From Paracoccaceae bacterium (lineage in GTDB: Bacteria > Pseudomonadota > Alphaproteobacteria > Rhodobacterales > Rhodobacteraceae), in NCBI GenBank assembly GCA_023263735.1, contig JALQUQ010000084.1, positions 1 to 9,673 of the forward strand: a stretch of DNA of 9,673 nt. The letters run 5' to 3'. Numbering within the stretch: position 1 is the first letter of the stretch; each line of letters begins with the position of its first letter. The notes beneath the pieces were generated by a model. It ran no database searches and was not told the origin of the DNA. It saw only the letters and a list, made by a program, of their open reading frames with translations. Position numbers and translations under genes: made by a program. Shown one piece after another: positions 1-5,756 of this stretch.

Positions 1-1605
1 TGAAAGGGCCACCGATTTGCCGGGCAACCATTCCAGCGTGCCATGCGCGCCCATGTGGATCAGCGCATGCAGGTTCAGGCTGCGAAGCCAGAGGTAAAAG
101 GCCACATAACCATGACGCGGGGTGCGGGTCAGATCGTGGTAATCATCGTCGCGCTTTGCGACCTCTCCACGCTCGGGCTGAAGGGCGATCAGGGCGTCGC
201 CCGCCATCAGGGCGCGGAAATGGAATTGGCCGTTTTCGGCGGCGGGATCGGTTTCTGGCGCACCCCATGCGGTGGCAAGGTCGGATTGCAGCGCTGGCGG
301 CAGAGTCTTTAGCGCCGCCTGATAGTCCGAAACGGGCCATGTCAGGGTCTGTCTTGCCAGCCGGGGCCCTAGATCGAGCGGGCAGGCCTTGCCCAGTTCG
401 GCGCAGATGGATTGAACCGAGGCCAAGGCATCCAGACCCACGGCATGGGCCAGTTGATCGGGGCGGCCGGGATAGGTGGAAAGCACCATGGCCAGACGAG
501 GCGTGCGGGTTTGCGACAGGCGGTGCCACGCGGCGATCCGGTCGGCCACTTGGGCCACACGTTCGGCATCGGCGCGATGGGCAAAGCGGGAAAATTGCAG
601 ATCGGGGTCGCGCTTGCCCGGGGATTTGAAGCTGATCACCCCGGCAAAGATACGGCCATCCACCTCGGGCAAGACCACATGCATCGCCAGATCGGCGGGG
701 GAAAGACCCCGCGCGGCTTCGGCCCAATCCTTGCGGCGGGCGGTCGAGAGGGCCACTTGAAACACCGGGCAAAGGGTGGAGTCGAGGGGGGTGGTGCCGT
801 CCTCTCCCTTACCCGAAAAGGCGGTGGCGTTGATGATCGCCACGGGGTTCAGGGCAGCAAGGGCAGACCGAAGGAATTCGGGTGCGCCGGGGGCTTTGAG
901 CGAGGGGGCAAACAGCGCGTGGGGGGTAAAGCCGCGTTCGGTGAGCGCGGTGAACAGCGCATCAATCGGGTCGGTATCGGCGGCGGTCAGGTAGCTGCGG
1001 TAAAAGGTGATGACAACCGGGTTGGGGCCAGCTTCGGGTGCCGGAATGACGCCCTTTTGCGGATGATACCAGCCGCATTCCGGCACGGTTTTCGCGCCCA
1101 TCACCGGGCCCGCATAAAGCCCGGCGGACAAAGCCAGTTGCGCCAAGGCCGCCTGCGCCGCAACAGCACCCCCCGCATCACACAAAGCCTGCAATCGGCG
1201 CAGGGTGGAAACGGGCAGGGTCGAGGCCGCATCCAAGGCCGGATCTTCGCGCCCATCGGCGGGCAGAACGGCCAAGGCAATGCCGCGCCGTTGGCACAGG
1301 TCACGGACCGAGGCCAGACCATAGGGCCAATAGCTTTCGCCCCCGATCAGACGGATCAGGATGCCCTTGGCCCCCGAAAGCGTCTGTTCGACATAGGTAT
1401 CGACCGAAAGCGGATGGCGCAGGGCCACCAGATTGGCGAGGCGCGTTGTGGGCAGGCCCGCCCGCCCGCGATGCCATCCTGCCGCGAAAGCCCCAAGATC
1501 GCTGTCGGAAAACGACAGAACCACCAGTTCGGCCGGGTCTTGCCCCAGATCGAACGGGGTTTCCGTTTCCTCAAGCCCGTGGCTTTCGCGAAAGACGACA
1601 TGCAT
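1..1605 (-). CDS. cobN: Cobaltochelatase large subunit CobN, N-terminal part (runs off the left edge)
   Basis: CobN is the large subunit of the ATP-dependent CobNST complex, which inserts Co(II) into hydrogenobyrinic acid a,c-diamide in aerobic cobalamin synthesis. The window holds exactly 535 codons with no stop. Known CobN proteins are about 1,100-1,300 residues, so less than half is present. The translation begins MHVVFRESHGLEET and carries the family motifs ESYWPYG (residues 90-96) and GAHGTLEW followed by LPGK (519-530), typical of the CobN/magnesium-chelatase H family. The ATG at 1605 was chosen because it gives the family N-terminus and begins 6 bases after the cobW stop. A second ATG at 1601 is in another frame. 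No strong Shine-Dalgarno is visible (a GGGGG run lies about 12 bases upstream), so translational coupling to cobW is likely. As the third gene of the operon it should share the riboswitch control. Identity is confident; the C-terminus and the location of cobS/cobT cannot be seen. Confidence 0.96.
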   Translation of the reverse strand, partial: MHVVFRESHGLEETETPFDLGQDPAELVVLSFSDSDLGAFAAGWHRGRAGLPTTRLANLVALRHPLSVDTYVEQTLSGAKGILIRLIGGESYWPYGLASVRDLCQRRGIALAVLPADGREDPALDAASTLPVSTLRRLQALCDAGGAVAAQAALAQLALSAGLYAGPVMGAKTVPECGWYHPQKGVIPAPEAGPNPVVITFYRSYLTAADTDPIDALFTALTERGFTPHALFAPSLKAPGAPEFLRSALAALNPVAIINATAFSGKGEDGTTPLDSTLCPVFQVALSTARRKDWAEAARGLSPADLAMHVVLPEVDGRIFAGVISFKSPGKRDPDLQFSRFAHRADAERVAQVADRIAAWHRLSQTRTPRLAMVLSTYPGRPDQLAHAVGLDALASVQSICAELGKACPLDLGPRLARQTLTWPVSDYQAALKTLPPALQSDLATAWGAPETDPAAENGQFHFRALMAGDALIALQPERGEVAKRDDDYHDLTRTPRHGYVAFYLWLRSLNLHALIHMGAHGTLEWLPGKSVALS

Positions 1606-1611
1606 GGCAGA

Positions 1612-2643
1612 TCAGGCCCCCAGCACCGCGCGAATGGCGGCGGGGTCGATATGATCGTGTTCCGCGATCACGACCAGATGGCCCTGCCGCTCGCCCGACC
1701 ACGGACGATCATATTGATGGCGCACACGTTCCCCCACGGCCTGAACCAACAGACGCATCGGCTTGCCCTTGACGGCGACATAGCCTTTGACGCGCAGGAT
1801 ATCCTGTTCGCGCGCCAGTTTTTGAATGGCGGCGACCAGATCGGCGGGATCGGCGACCTCGGGCAGGGCGATGACGACCGAGTCGAAATCGTCGTGTTCG
1901 TGGTCATCGGCGCCGTCATGGTGGCTGGGGCGGGCGGCCAGATCGTCTTCGGCGGCCGCATTCAGGCCAAGGATCAGGCGGGGGTCAATCTCGCCTTCGG
2001 TCATCGGAAGGATCGGCAGTTTGCGCGGGGCTTCGGCCTCGATCACCGCGCGGGCGGCGGCAAGACCGGCCTCGCCCGCCAGATCGGCCTTGGAGAGAAG
2101 AACGATATCGGCGCAGGCGATCTGATCTTCGAACACCTCAGACAGTGGGGTTTCGTGATCTAGCCCCTCATCCGCCTCACGCTGGGCCTGAACGGCGGCC
2201 TCATCCGGGGCGAAACGGCCCGCGGCGACGGCCTCGGCATCGGCCAATGCGATCACCCCATCCACGGTGATGCGCGACCGGATCGCGGGCCAGTCAAATG
2301 CCTTGAGCAAGGGTTTCGGCAAGGCAAGGCCCGAGGTTTCGATCAGGATGTGATCGGGCTTTTGCGGCATGGCCATCAGCGCCTCGATCGTCGGGATGAA
2401 ATCGTCGGCAACGGTGCAGCAGATGCAGCCATTGGCCAGTTCGACGATGTTTTCGACGGGGCAATTTTCATCGGCGCAGGATTTCAGGATGTCGCCATCG
2501 ACGCCCACGGTGCCAAATTCATTGACCAAAACGGCCAAGCGCTTGCCTTGGGGGTTCTGCATCAGATGGCGGATCAGGGTCGTCTTGCCCGAGCCCAGAA
2601 AGCCGGTGATGACGGTGACGGGAATCTTGGACAGATCAGACAT
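1612..2643 (-). CDS. cobW: CobW, G3E-family metal-binding GTPase
   Basis: This is a 343-residue G3E P-loop GTPase of the COG0523/CobW family, cytoplasmic metallochaperone-type proteins. CobW itself is thought to supply cobalt for cobalamin synthesis. Visible are a Walker A GFLGSGKT (14-21), a hydrophobic stretch ending in ETSG (102-105), the family's zinc/cobalt motif CICC (73-76), a guanine-recognition motif SKAD (184-187, standing in for NKxD) and a C-terminal CobW_C domain from about residue 255. A His/Asp-rich linker at 241-254 (HHDGADDHEHDDFD) is a likely extra metal site. The frame is open back to 2760, but the ATG at 2643 gives the family N-terminus (MSDLSKIPVTVITGFLG) and has GGAG at 2651-2654 with 7-base spacing. 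The start overlaps the end of the DUF1636 gene by 8 bases, and cobN follows 6 bases after the stop. Identity is firm; direct cobalt delivery to CobN is inferred from context and family work. Confidence 0.96.
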   Translation of the reverse strand: MSDLSKIPVTVITGFLGSGKTTLIRHLMQNPQGKRLAVLVNEFGTVGVDGDILKSCADENCPVENIVELANGCICCTVADDFIPTIEALMAMPQKPDHILIETSGLALPKPLLKAFDWPAIRSRITVDGVIALADAEAVAAGRFAPDEAAVQAQREADEGLDHETPLSEVFEDQIACADIVLLSKADLAGEAGLAAARAVIEAEAPRKLPILPMTEGEIDPRLILGLNAAAEDDLAARPSHHDGADDHEHDDFDSVVIALPEVADPADLVAAIQKLAREQDILRVKGYVAVKGKPMRLLVQAVGERVRHQYDRPWSGERQGHLVVIAEHDHIDPAAIRAVLGA

Positions 2644-2998
2644 TCGGAATCTCCAGCGGGGGAATACGGGCAAGGCTTTGCTTGCGGAAAATCTCGGGCC
2701 GCTGCCGCCAAGGCACGATGCCATCGACGGTTTCGGCATAGGCGGCGGCACCTTGGGCAATCGCGGCGCTGTCGTCAGCTGTCAGGCGGCCATAAACATA
2801 GGTCCATTTGCCAGGGGCGCTGAGCGCAACCGAGCAGCCTTGCGAACAGGCCGACAGACACTCGACACCGACAACGCGCACCCCTTGGGGAGGGGCCGCG
2901 ACAAGCGCATCATAAAGCCGCGCGCCGGGCGCAATCCCGTCTTCGGGCAGCGGCGCTCCGGCCTTGCAAGTGGTACAGACATGAAGCGTCACGCCCAT
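2636..2998 (-). CDS. DUF1636-type small cysteine-rich protein, first gene of the riboswitch-controlled cobalamin operon
   Basis: This 120-residue protein resembles the DUF1636 family, small proteins related to thioredoxin-fold [2Fe-2S] ferredoxins that are often encoded beside cobW or other cobalamin genes. No biochemical role is established that I know of. Cysteines sit at C8 and C11 (HVCTTCKAG) and at C47, C51 and C55 (ECLSACSQGC), a pattern fitting an iron-sulfur or metal site. There is no signal peptide or membrane segment. The frame can be extended to a TTG at 3013, but the ATG at 2998 has the strong ribosome binding site GGAAGGA about 6-7 bases upstream and starts directly on the conserved MGVTLHVCTTC segment. 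It is the first gene after the riboswitch and overlaps cobW by 8 bases, which suggests coupled translation. A redox or metal-handling helper of CobW/CobN is a reasonable inference but unproven. Confidence 0.88.
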   Translation of the reverse strand: MGVTLHVCTTCKAGAPLPEDGIAPGARLYDALVAAPPQGVRVVGVECLSACSQGCSVALSAPGKWTYVYGRLTADDSAAIAQGAAAYAETVDGIVPWRQRPEIFRKQSLARIPPLEIPNV

Positions 2999-3010
2999 AA
3001 AACGTCCTTC
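2999..3010 (-). promoter_or_regulatory. Ribosome binding site deciding the DUF1636 start
   Basis: On the minus strand GGAAGGACG lies directly upstream of the ATG at 2998, placing GGAAGGA about 6-7 bases from the start. The alternative TTG at 3013 overlaps nothing comparable, so this site fixes the start. Confidence 0.75.
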
Positions 3011-3032
3011 CAATGGCGGGAAAGCATCAGGC

Positions 3033-3055
3033 CGGGCACCGCAAGCGCGGACCCG
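3033..3055 (-). promoter_or_regulatory. Hairpin between the riboswitch and the first gene (possible expression platform)
   Basis: The leader between the riboswitch core and the DUF1636 ribosome binding site contains CGGG/CCCG (3033-3036 with 3052-3055) and CCGC/GCGG (3039-3042 with 3047-3050), separated by a small internal loop and closed by a four-base loop. No U-tract follows, so it does not look like an intrinsic terminator. It may take part in translational control by the riboswitch, but I could not see an unambiguous anti-Shine-Dalgarno pairing. Weakly supported. Confidence 0.35.
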
Positions 3056-3089
3056 TCCCTCTGCGGCTCACCCCGACCGCTTAGGTTTC

Positions 3090-3295
3090 ACGGTGTTGGC
3101 AGGTCTCCCGGCTTGCGGATTCAGGGTCGCCCCAACGGTTGGCCTGCCTTCCCACCCTTTCAGGCAGTGGCCCTTGCCAACCTTTCCGGTCACGGTCGCG
3201 GGGGCGGCTGCGCTTCGTTTCCCGAATGATTAAGGTCGGAAAACCTGTCGCATTCCCTCTTCGCCTGTTCTAGGACAGGCACCAGCACCAATGTG
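3090..3295 (-). ncRNA. Cobalamin riboswitch upstream of DUF1636-cobW-cobN
   Basis: Read on the minus strand, the region shows the conserved pieces of the B12 riboswitch in the right order. They are TGGTGCTGGTGCC (from about 3290), a P2-like hairpin GCCTGT/ACAGGC, GAAGAGGGAAT, CAGCCGCCCCCGCGACCGTG (3210-3191), the GCCACTG box (near 3172-3166), GGGTGGGAAGGC (near 3157-3146), and the B12-box segment CCGCAAGCCGGGAGACCTGCC (near 3118-3098). GGTG at the 5' side can pair with CACC at the 3' side to close the P1 helix. The orientation points to the DUF1636-cobW-cobN operon, which adenosylcobalamin binding should repress. Exact ends are approximate. An additional hairpin in the P3 region (GAATG with CATTC, enclosing AGGT/ACCT) lengthens the element. 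The distance to the first start codon is about 95 bases. Confidence 0.95.
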
Positions 3296-3320
3296 CCACC
3301 TGTGGCAGATGACAGGGTAA

Positions 3321-3326
3321 AGTCAA
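3321..3326 (-). promoter_or_regulatory. Possible -35 box for the riboswitch operon
   Basis: TTGACT on the minus strand lies about 30 bases upstream of the first riboswitch helix, the expected distance for the operon promoter. I see no convincing -10 hexamer at 16-18 bases (the sequence there reads ACAGGT), so this is tentative. If right, the promoter overlaps the cobO translation-start region on the other strand. Confidence 0.3.
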
Positions 3327-3330
3327 GGAC

Positions 3331-3335
3331 AAGGA
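3331..3335 (+). promoter_or_regulatory. Ribosome binding site of cobO
   Basis: AAGGA lies 8 bases before the ATG at 3344. It supports that start over the frame extension to a GTG at 3293, which would reach into the opposite-strand riboswitch region. Confidence 0.65.
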
Positions 3336-3343
3336 CCGGCAAG

Positions 3344-3985
3344 ATGACCCCATCAAGCGACATTTCCCCCGAGACCCATGACGACGACAACGCGCGCCAC
3401 GCCAGCAAGATGGCCAAGAAAAAGGCCGCACGCGACAAGATCATGGCGACCAAATCGGGCGAAAAGGGCCTGATCATCGTACATACAGGGGCGGGCAAGG
3501 GCAAAAGCTCGTCGGGCTTTGGCATGATCTTGCGCTGCATCGCGCATGAGATGCCCTGCGCCGTGGTCCAGTTCATCAAGGGCGCATGGGATACCGGCGA
3601 ACGGAGGCTGATCGAAAGCCATTTCAGCGATCTGTGTGAATTTCACGCCATGGGCGAAGGCTTTACCTGGGAAACCCAAGACAAGTCTCGCGATATCGAA
3701 ATGGCGCGCAAAGGCTGGGAAAAGGCGAAAGAGCTGATCCGCGACCCCGGAATTCGCCTTGTCCTCCTTGACGAAATCAACATCGCGCTGCGCTATGATT
3801 ATTTGCCCATCGACGAAGTGGTTGCCTTCCTGACCACCGAAAAACCACCGCTGAGCCATGTCGTTCTGACCGGTCGCAACGCCAAACCCGAACTGATTGA
3901 GGTGGCGGATCTTGTGACGGAAATGACATTGATCAAACATCCGTTCCGTTCAGGCGTCAAAGGCCAACCGGGCGTTGAATTCTGA
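3344..3985 (+). CDS. cobO: Corrinoid adenosyltransferase CobO (cob(I)yrinic acid a,c-diamide adenosyltransferase)
   Basis: CobO (CobA/BtuR type) transfers the 5'-deoxyadenosyl group of ATP to Co(I) of cobyrinic acid a,c-diamide, after cobalt insertion and reduction. The 213-residue product has the family's basic N-terminal segment (SKMAKKKAARDKIMATK, 21-37), the diagnostic P-loop TGAGKGKSS (48-56), the WDTGERRL and GFTWET motifs (82-89, 106-111), LLDEIN (141-146) and VLTGRNA (174-180), and ends in the usual HPFRSG plus short tail. Length matches the family (about 200-215). The ATG at 3344 is preferred because of AAGGA 8 bases upstream. It is divergent from the riboswitch-controlled operon and lies upstream of cobQ on the same strand, with a 316-base gap full of inverted repeats. 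The hairpin starting 7 bases after its stop may terminate or attenuate the transcript. Identity is firm. Confidence 0.97.
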   Translation: MTPSSDISPETHDDDNARHASKMAKKKAARDKIMATKSGEKGLIIVHTGAGKGKSSSGFGMILRCIAHEMPCAVVQFIKGAWDTGERRLIESHFSDLCEFHAMGEGFTWETQDKSRDIEMARKGWEKAKELIRDPGIRLVLLDEINIALRYDYLPIDEVVAFLTTEKPPLSHVVLTGRNAKPELIEVADLVTEMTLIKHPFRSGVKGQPGVEF

Positions 3986-3991
3986 CCAAGG

Positions 3992-4064
3992 CAGGGGGCT
4001 CTGCCCCCTGACGCGTTTTGGTGCCCAAAACGCGACCCCCGGGATATTTGAACCAAGATAAAGG
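3992..4064 (+). repeat. Double-hairpin intergenic repeat, left copy
   Basis: Three parts occur in order. The first is a perfect 8-bp hairpin CAGGGGGC-TCT-GCCCCCTG (3992-4010). The second is a perfect 10-bp hairpin CGCGTTTTGG-TGC-CCAAAACGCG (4012-4034). The third is an unpaired tail running from GACCCCCGGGATATTTG to AAGATAAAGG (4034-4064). The same module recurs inverted at 4205-4281 with the first hairpin and the tail nearly identical. It begins 7 bases after the cobO stop and may act as a terminator or mRNA 3'-end stabiliser, although no clean U-tract follows the first stem. It resembles the dispersed REP/BIME-like intergenic repeats of this bacterial group; copy number elsewhere in the genome cannot be judged from the window. 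Confidence 0.85.
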
Positions 4065-4204
4065 TAACGGGATGGTAATCTTTTCATGGCCAAATGACAG
4101 AGCGGTACAGGGGGGGACCCCGATGACCGCCCAAGGTAAAGGCGCCGCGTCTCCCCCAGGCAACTGGCCCGAGGCGCGGCGACCGATGGAAGCCGATCTT
4201 ATCC
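4065..4204 (+). other. Spacer between the inverted repeats with two nested GNRA-capped hairpins
   Basis: No convincing gene is seen in these 140 bases. Two hairpins are. The first (4102-4130) pairs GCGGT with ACCGC and, inside, GGGG (4110-4113) with CCCC (4118-4121) around a GGGA loop. The second (4143-4181) pairs CGCCGCG with CGCGGCG, then CTC with GAG, then CCAG (4156-4159) with CTGG (4164-4167) around a GCAA loop. Both loops fit GNRA only when the plus strand is the RNA. GGGAT (4069-4073) can also pair with ATCCC (4201-4205), extending the long-range stem formed by the flanking repeats. The cobQ promoter, if there is one, must lie here or further left; no clear -35/-10 pair was recognised. 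It could be a structured leader RNA or simply a BIME-type spacer. Confidence 0.55.
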
Positions 4205-4281
4205 CCTTTATCTTGGTCAAAAATATCCCGGGGGTCGGGTCTTTTGGCTTGCCAAAAGGCCCCAGGGGGCAGAGCCCCCTG
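4205..4281 (-). repeat. Double-hairpin intergenic repeat, right (inverted) copy
   Basis: This is the reverse complement of the 3992-4064 module. The tail CCTTTATCTTGGTC...GGGGGTC is at 4205-4236 and differs from the left copy by about one substitution and one indel. The middle hairpin is 4238-4261 (GGTCTTTTGGC with GCCAAAAGGCC, one U-G wobble on the plus strand). The terminal 8-bp hairpin CAGGGGGC-AGA-GCCCCCTG is 4263-4281. The outer base pairs of the middle hairpin differ from the left copy on both arms while remaining paired, a compensatory pattern. It ends 20 bases before the cobQ start, so its last arm is close to the cobQ ribosome binding site. Confidence 0.85.
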
Positions 4282-4289
4282 TCTTCCGC

Positions 4290-4294
4290 AGGGG
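4290..4294 (+). promoter_or_regulatory. Ribosome binding site of cobQ, potentially sequestered
   Basis: AGGGG lies 7 bases before the ATG at 4302. CAGGGG (4289-4294) is complementary to CCCCTG (4276-4281), the closing arm of the neighbouring repeat hairpin. That arm can therefore pair either with its own hairpin partner (4263-4270) or with the ribosome binding site. Confidence 0.5.
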
Positions 4295-4301
4295 CCAGAG
4301 C

Positions 4302-5756
4302 ATGACGGCTGTCATGATTCAGGGCGCGGGGTCGAATGTGGGGAAATCTCTGTTGGTCGCGGGGATTGCGCGTGCGGCTTTGCGACGGGGGTATTCCGTG
4401 GCCCCGTTCAAGCCGCAGAATATGTCGAACAACGCTTGCGTGACGGTCGATGGCGGTGAAATCGGGCGGGCGCAGGCGATGCAGGCGATGGCCTGCGGGC
4501 TGGAGCCGCATACCGACATGAACCCTGTGCTGCTGAAGCCTGAATCCGAGGTGGGGGCGCAGGTTGTCGTGCAGGGGCGGCGAATGGCAACGGTGCGCGC
4601 GCGCGACTATGCGGCCTTGAAGCCGCAGTTGATGGCCCCGGTTCTGGAGAGTTTTCGGCGTTTGCGGGCGGCCCATGATCTGGTGATCGTCGAAGGGGCG
4701 GGGAGCCCGGCCGAAGTGAATTTGCGCGCAGGCGATATCGCCAACATGGGCTTTGCCCGGGCGGCGGGCGTGCCGGTGATCTTGACCGGTGATATCGACC
4801 GGGGCGGGGTGATCGCGCAACTGGTGGGCACGCAGGCTGTTCTGGACACTGAGGATGCCGCGATGATCGCGGGGTTTCTCGTCAATAAATTCCGCGGCGA
4901 TGTCAGCCTGTTTGACGATGGTTACCGCTTGATTTCCGAACGGACGGGCTGGGCGGGTTTGGGTGTTGTGCCCTGGTTTGCCAAGGCGCATTTGCTTCCG
5001 GCTGAGGATGCGCAGGATTTGCCCAAGGTCTCGTCGGGCAAGGGCGTCAAGATCGCCTGTCTTGCGCTGTCGCGGATTGCAAATTTCGATGATCTTGACC
5101 CTTTGGCGGCCGAGCCGGGCGTGGATCTGGTTATGGTGCGGGCGGGGCAGCCGATTCCGGGCGATGCGCGTTTGGTGATCTTGCCGGGCAGCAAGTCAAC
5201 GCGGGGGGATCTGCAGTTCCTGCGCGATCAGGGATGGGACATTGATCTTGTCGCCCATGTGCGGCGTGGCGGGCATGTCTTGGGCATCTGCGGCGGCTAT
5301 CAGATGTTGGGGCGGGTTGTGCGAGACCCTATGGGGATCGAGGGGCCCGAGGGAGAGACGGCGGGGCTGGGGCTTTTGGACGTGGAAACCGTGATGACGC
5401 CGGACAAGCGGCTGACCCAGACGGTCGCCCAACATGTGGAAACCGGTCTGACCGTCGAGGGGTACGAGATTCATATCGGGCGCACCGATGGGGCGGATCG
5501 CGCCCGCGCTTTTGCCCGGATCGACGGGGTGGATGAGGGGGCGATCTCGGCTTCGGGCCGGATTCAAGGCAGCTATCTGCATGGGATGTTCAAATCCGAT
5601 GCGTTTCGTGCCGCGTTTCTGGGCAAGCTGGGCGTGGCGGTGGACCCATTGCGCAACCATACGGCCGAGGTGATGGGCGTGCTGGATGACTTGGCTGAAC
5701 ACATCGAGGCGCATGTCGACATGGATCGGTTGTTGCAGATCGCGGGGGTGCGTTAA
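4302..5756 (+). CDS. cobQ: Cobyric acid synthase CobQ (adenosylcobyrinate a,c-diamide amidotransferase)
   Basis: CobQ amidates the b, d, e and g carboxylates of adenosylcobyrinic acid a,c-diamide with glutamine and ATP, directly after the CobO step. The 484-residue product has the usual family length. The N-terminal BioD-like ATPase half shows the P-loop GAGSNVGKS (8-16), FKPQNMSNN (36-44), EGAGSPAE (131-138) and TGDIDRGG (162-169). The C-terminal class I-like glutaminase half shows [11 protein letters not shown] (294-304), the nucleophile Cys330 in [10 protein letters not shown] and the His427 motif GSYLHGMF (423-430). The ATG at 4302 gives the family start ([16 protein letters not shown]). 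It lies downstream of cobO on the same strand but is separated by the repeat-rich gap, so co-transcription is uncertain. Its TAA stop shares TTAA with the opposing sitD stop, and no terminator fits between them. Identity is firm. Confidence 0.97.
   Translation: MTAVMIQGAGSNVGKSLLVAGIARAALRRGYSVAPFKPQNMSNNACVTVDGGEIGRAQAMQAMACGLEPHTDMNPVLLKPESEVGAQVVVQGRRMATVRARDYAALKPQLMAPVLESFRRLRAAHDLVIVEGAGSPAEVNLRAGDIANMGFARAAGVPVILTGDIDRGGVIAQLVGTQAVLDTEDAAMIAGFLVNKFRGDVSLFDDGYRLISERTGWAGLGVVPWFAKAHLLPAEDAQDLPKVSSGKGVKIACLALSRIANFDDLDPLAAEPGVDLVMVRAGQPIPGDARLVILPGSKSTRGDLQFLRDQGWDIDLVAHVRRGGHVLGICGGYQMLGRVVRDPMGIEGPEGETAGLGLLDVETVMTPDKRLTQTVAQHVETGLTVEGYEIHIGRTDGADRARAFARIDGVDEGAISASGRIQGSYLHGMFKSDAFRAAFLGKLGVAVDPLRNHTAEVMGVLDDLAEHIEAHVDMDRLLQIAGVR

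Noticed and set aside
412..2163. 583-codon open frame on the plus strand
   Set aside because: It is antisense to cobN and cobW across their junction, sharing codon boundaries with cobN, and its Gly/Arg/Gln/His-rich product resembles no family. Long opposite-strand frames are expected in high-G+C coding DNA.
2644..2760. Upstream start of cobW at 2760
   Set aside because: The extra 39 residues overlap the DUF1636 gene and are not part of the CobW family. The ATG at 2643 has a well-spaced GGAG and the family N-terminus.
3293..3343. Upstream GTG start of cobO
   Set aside because: The added 17 residues are not family-like and would begin at the edge of the riboswitch. The ATG at 3344 has AAGGA 8 bases upstream.
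3353..3940. 195-codon open frame opposite cobO
   Set aside because: It lies entirely antisense to a well-identified gene, and its product looks like a reverse-complement shadow.
3992..4281. The whole repeat pair as a miniature transposon (MITE)
   Set aside because: No target-site duplication is visible outside the outer ends (left flank GACCAAGG, right flank TCTTCCGC), and each copy has its own internal hairpins. A REP/BIME-like pair fits better.
4018..4305. 95-codon plus-strand frame through the cobO-cobQ gap
   Set aside because: It consists mostly of translated inverted-repeat sequence and has no family resemblance or convincing ribosome binding site.
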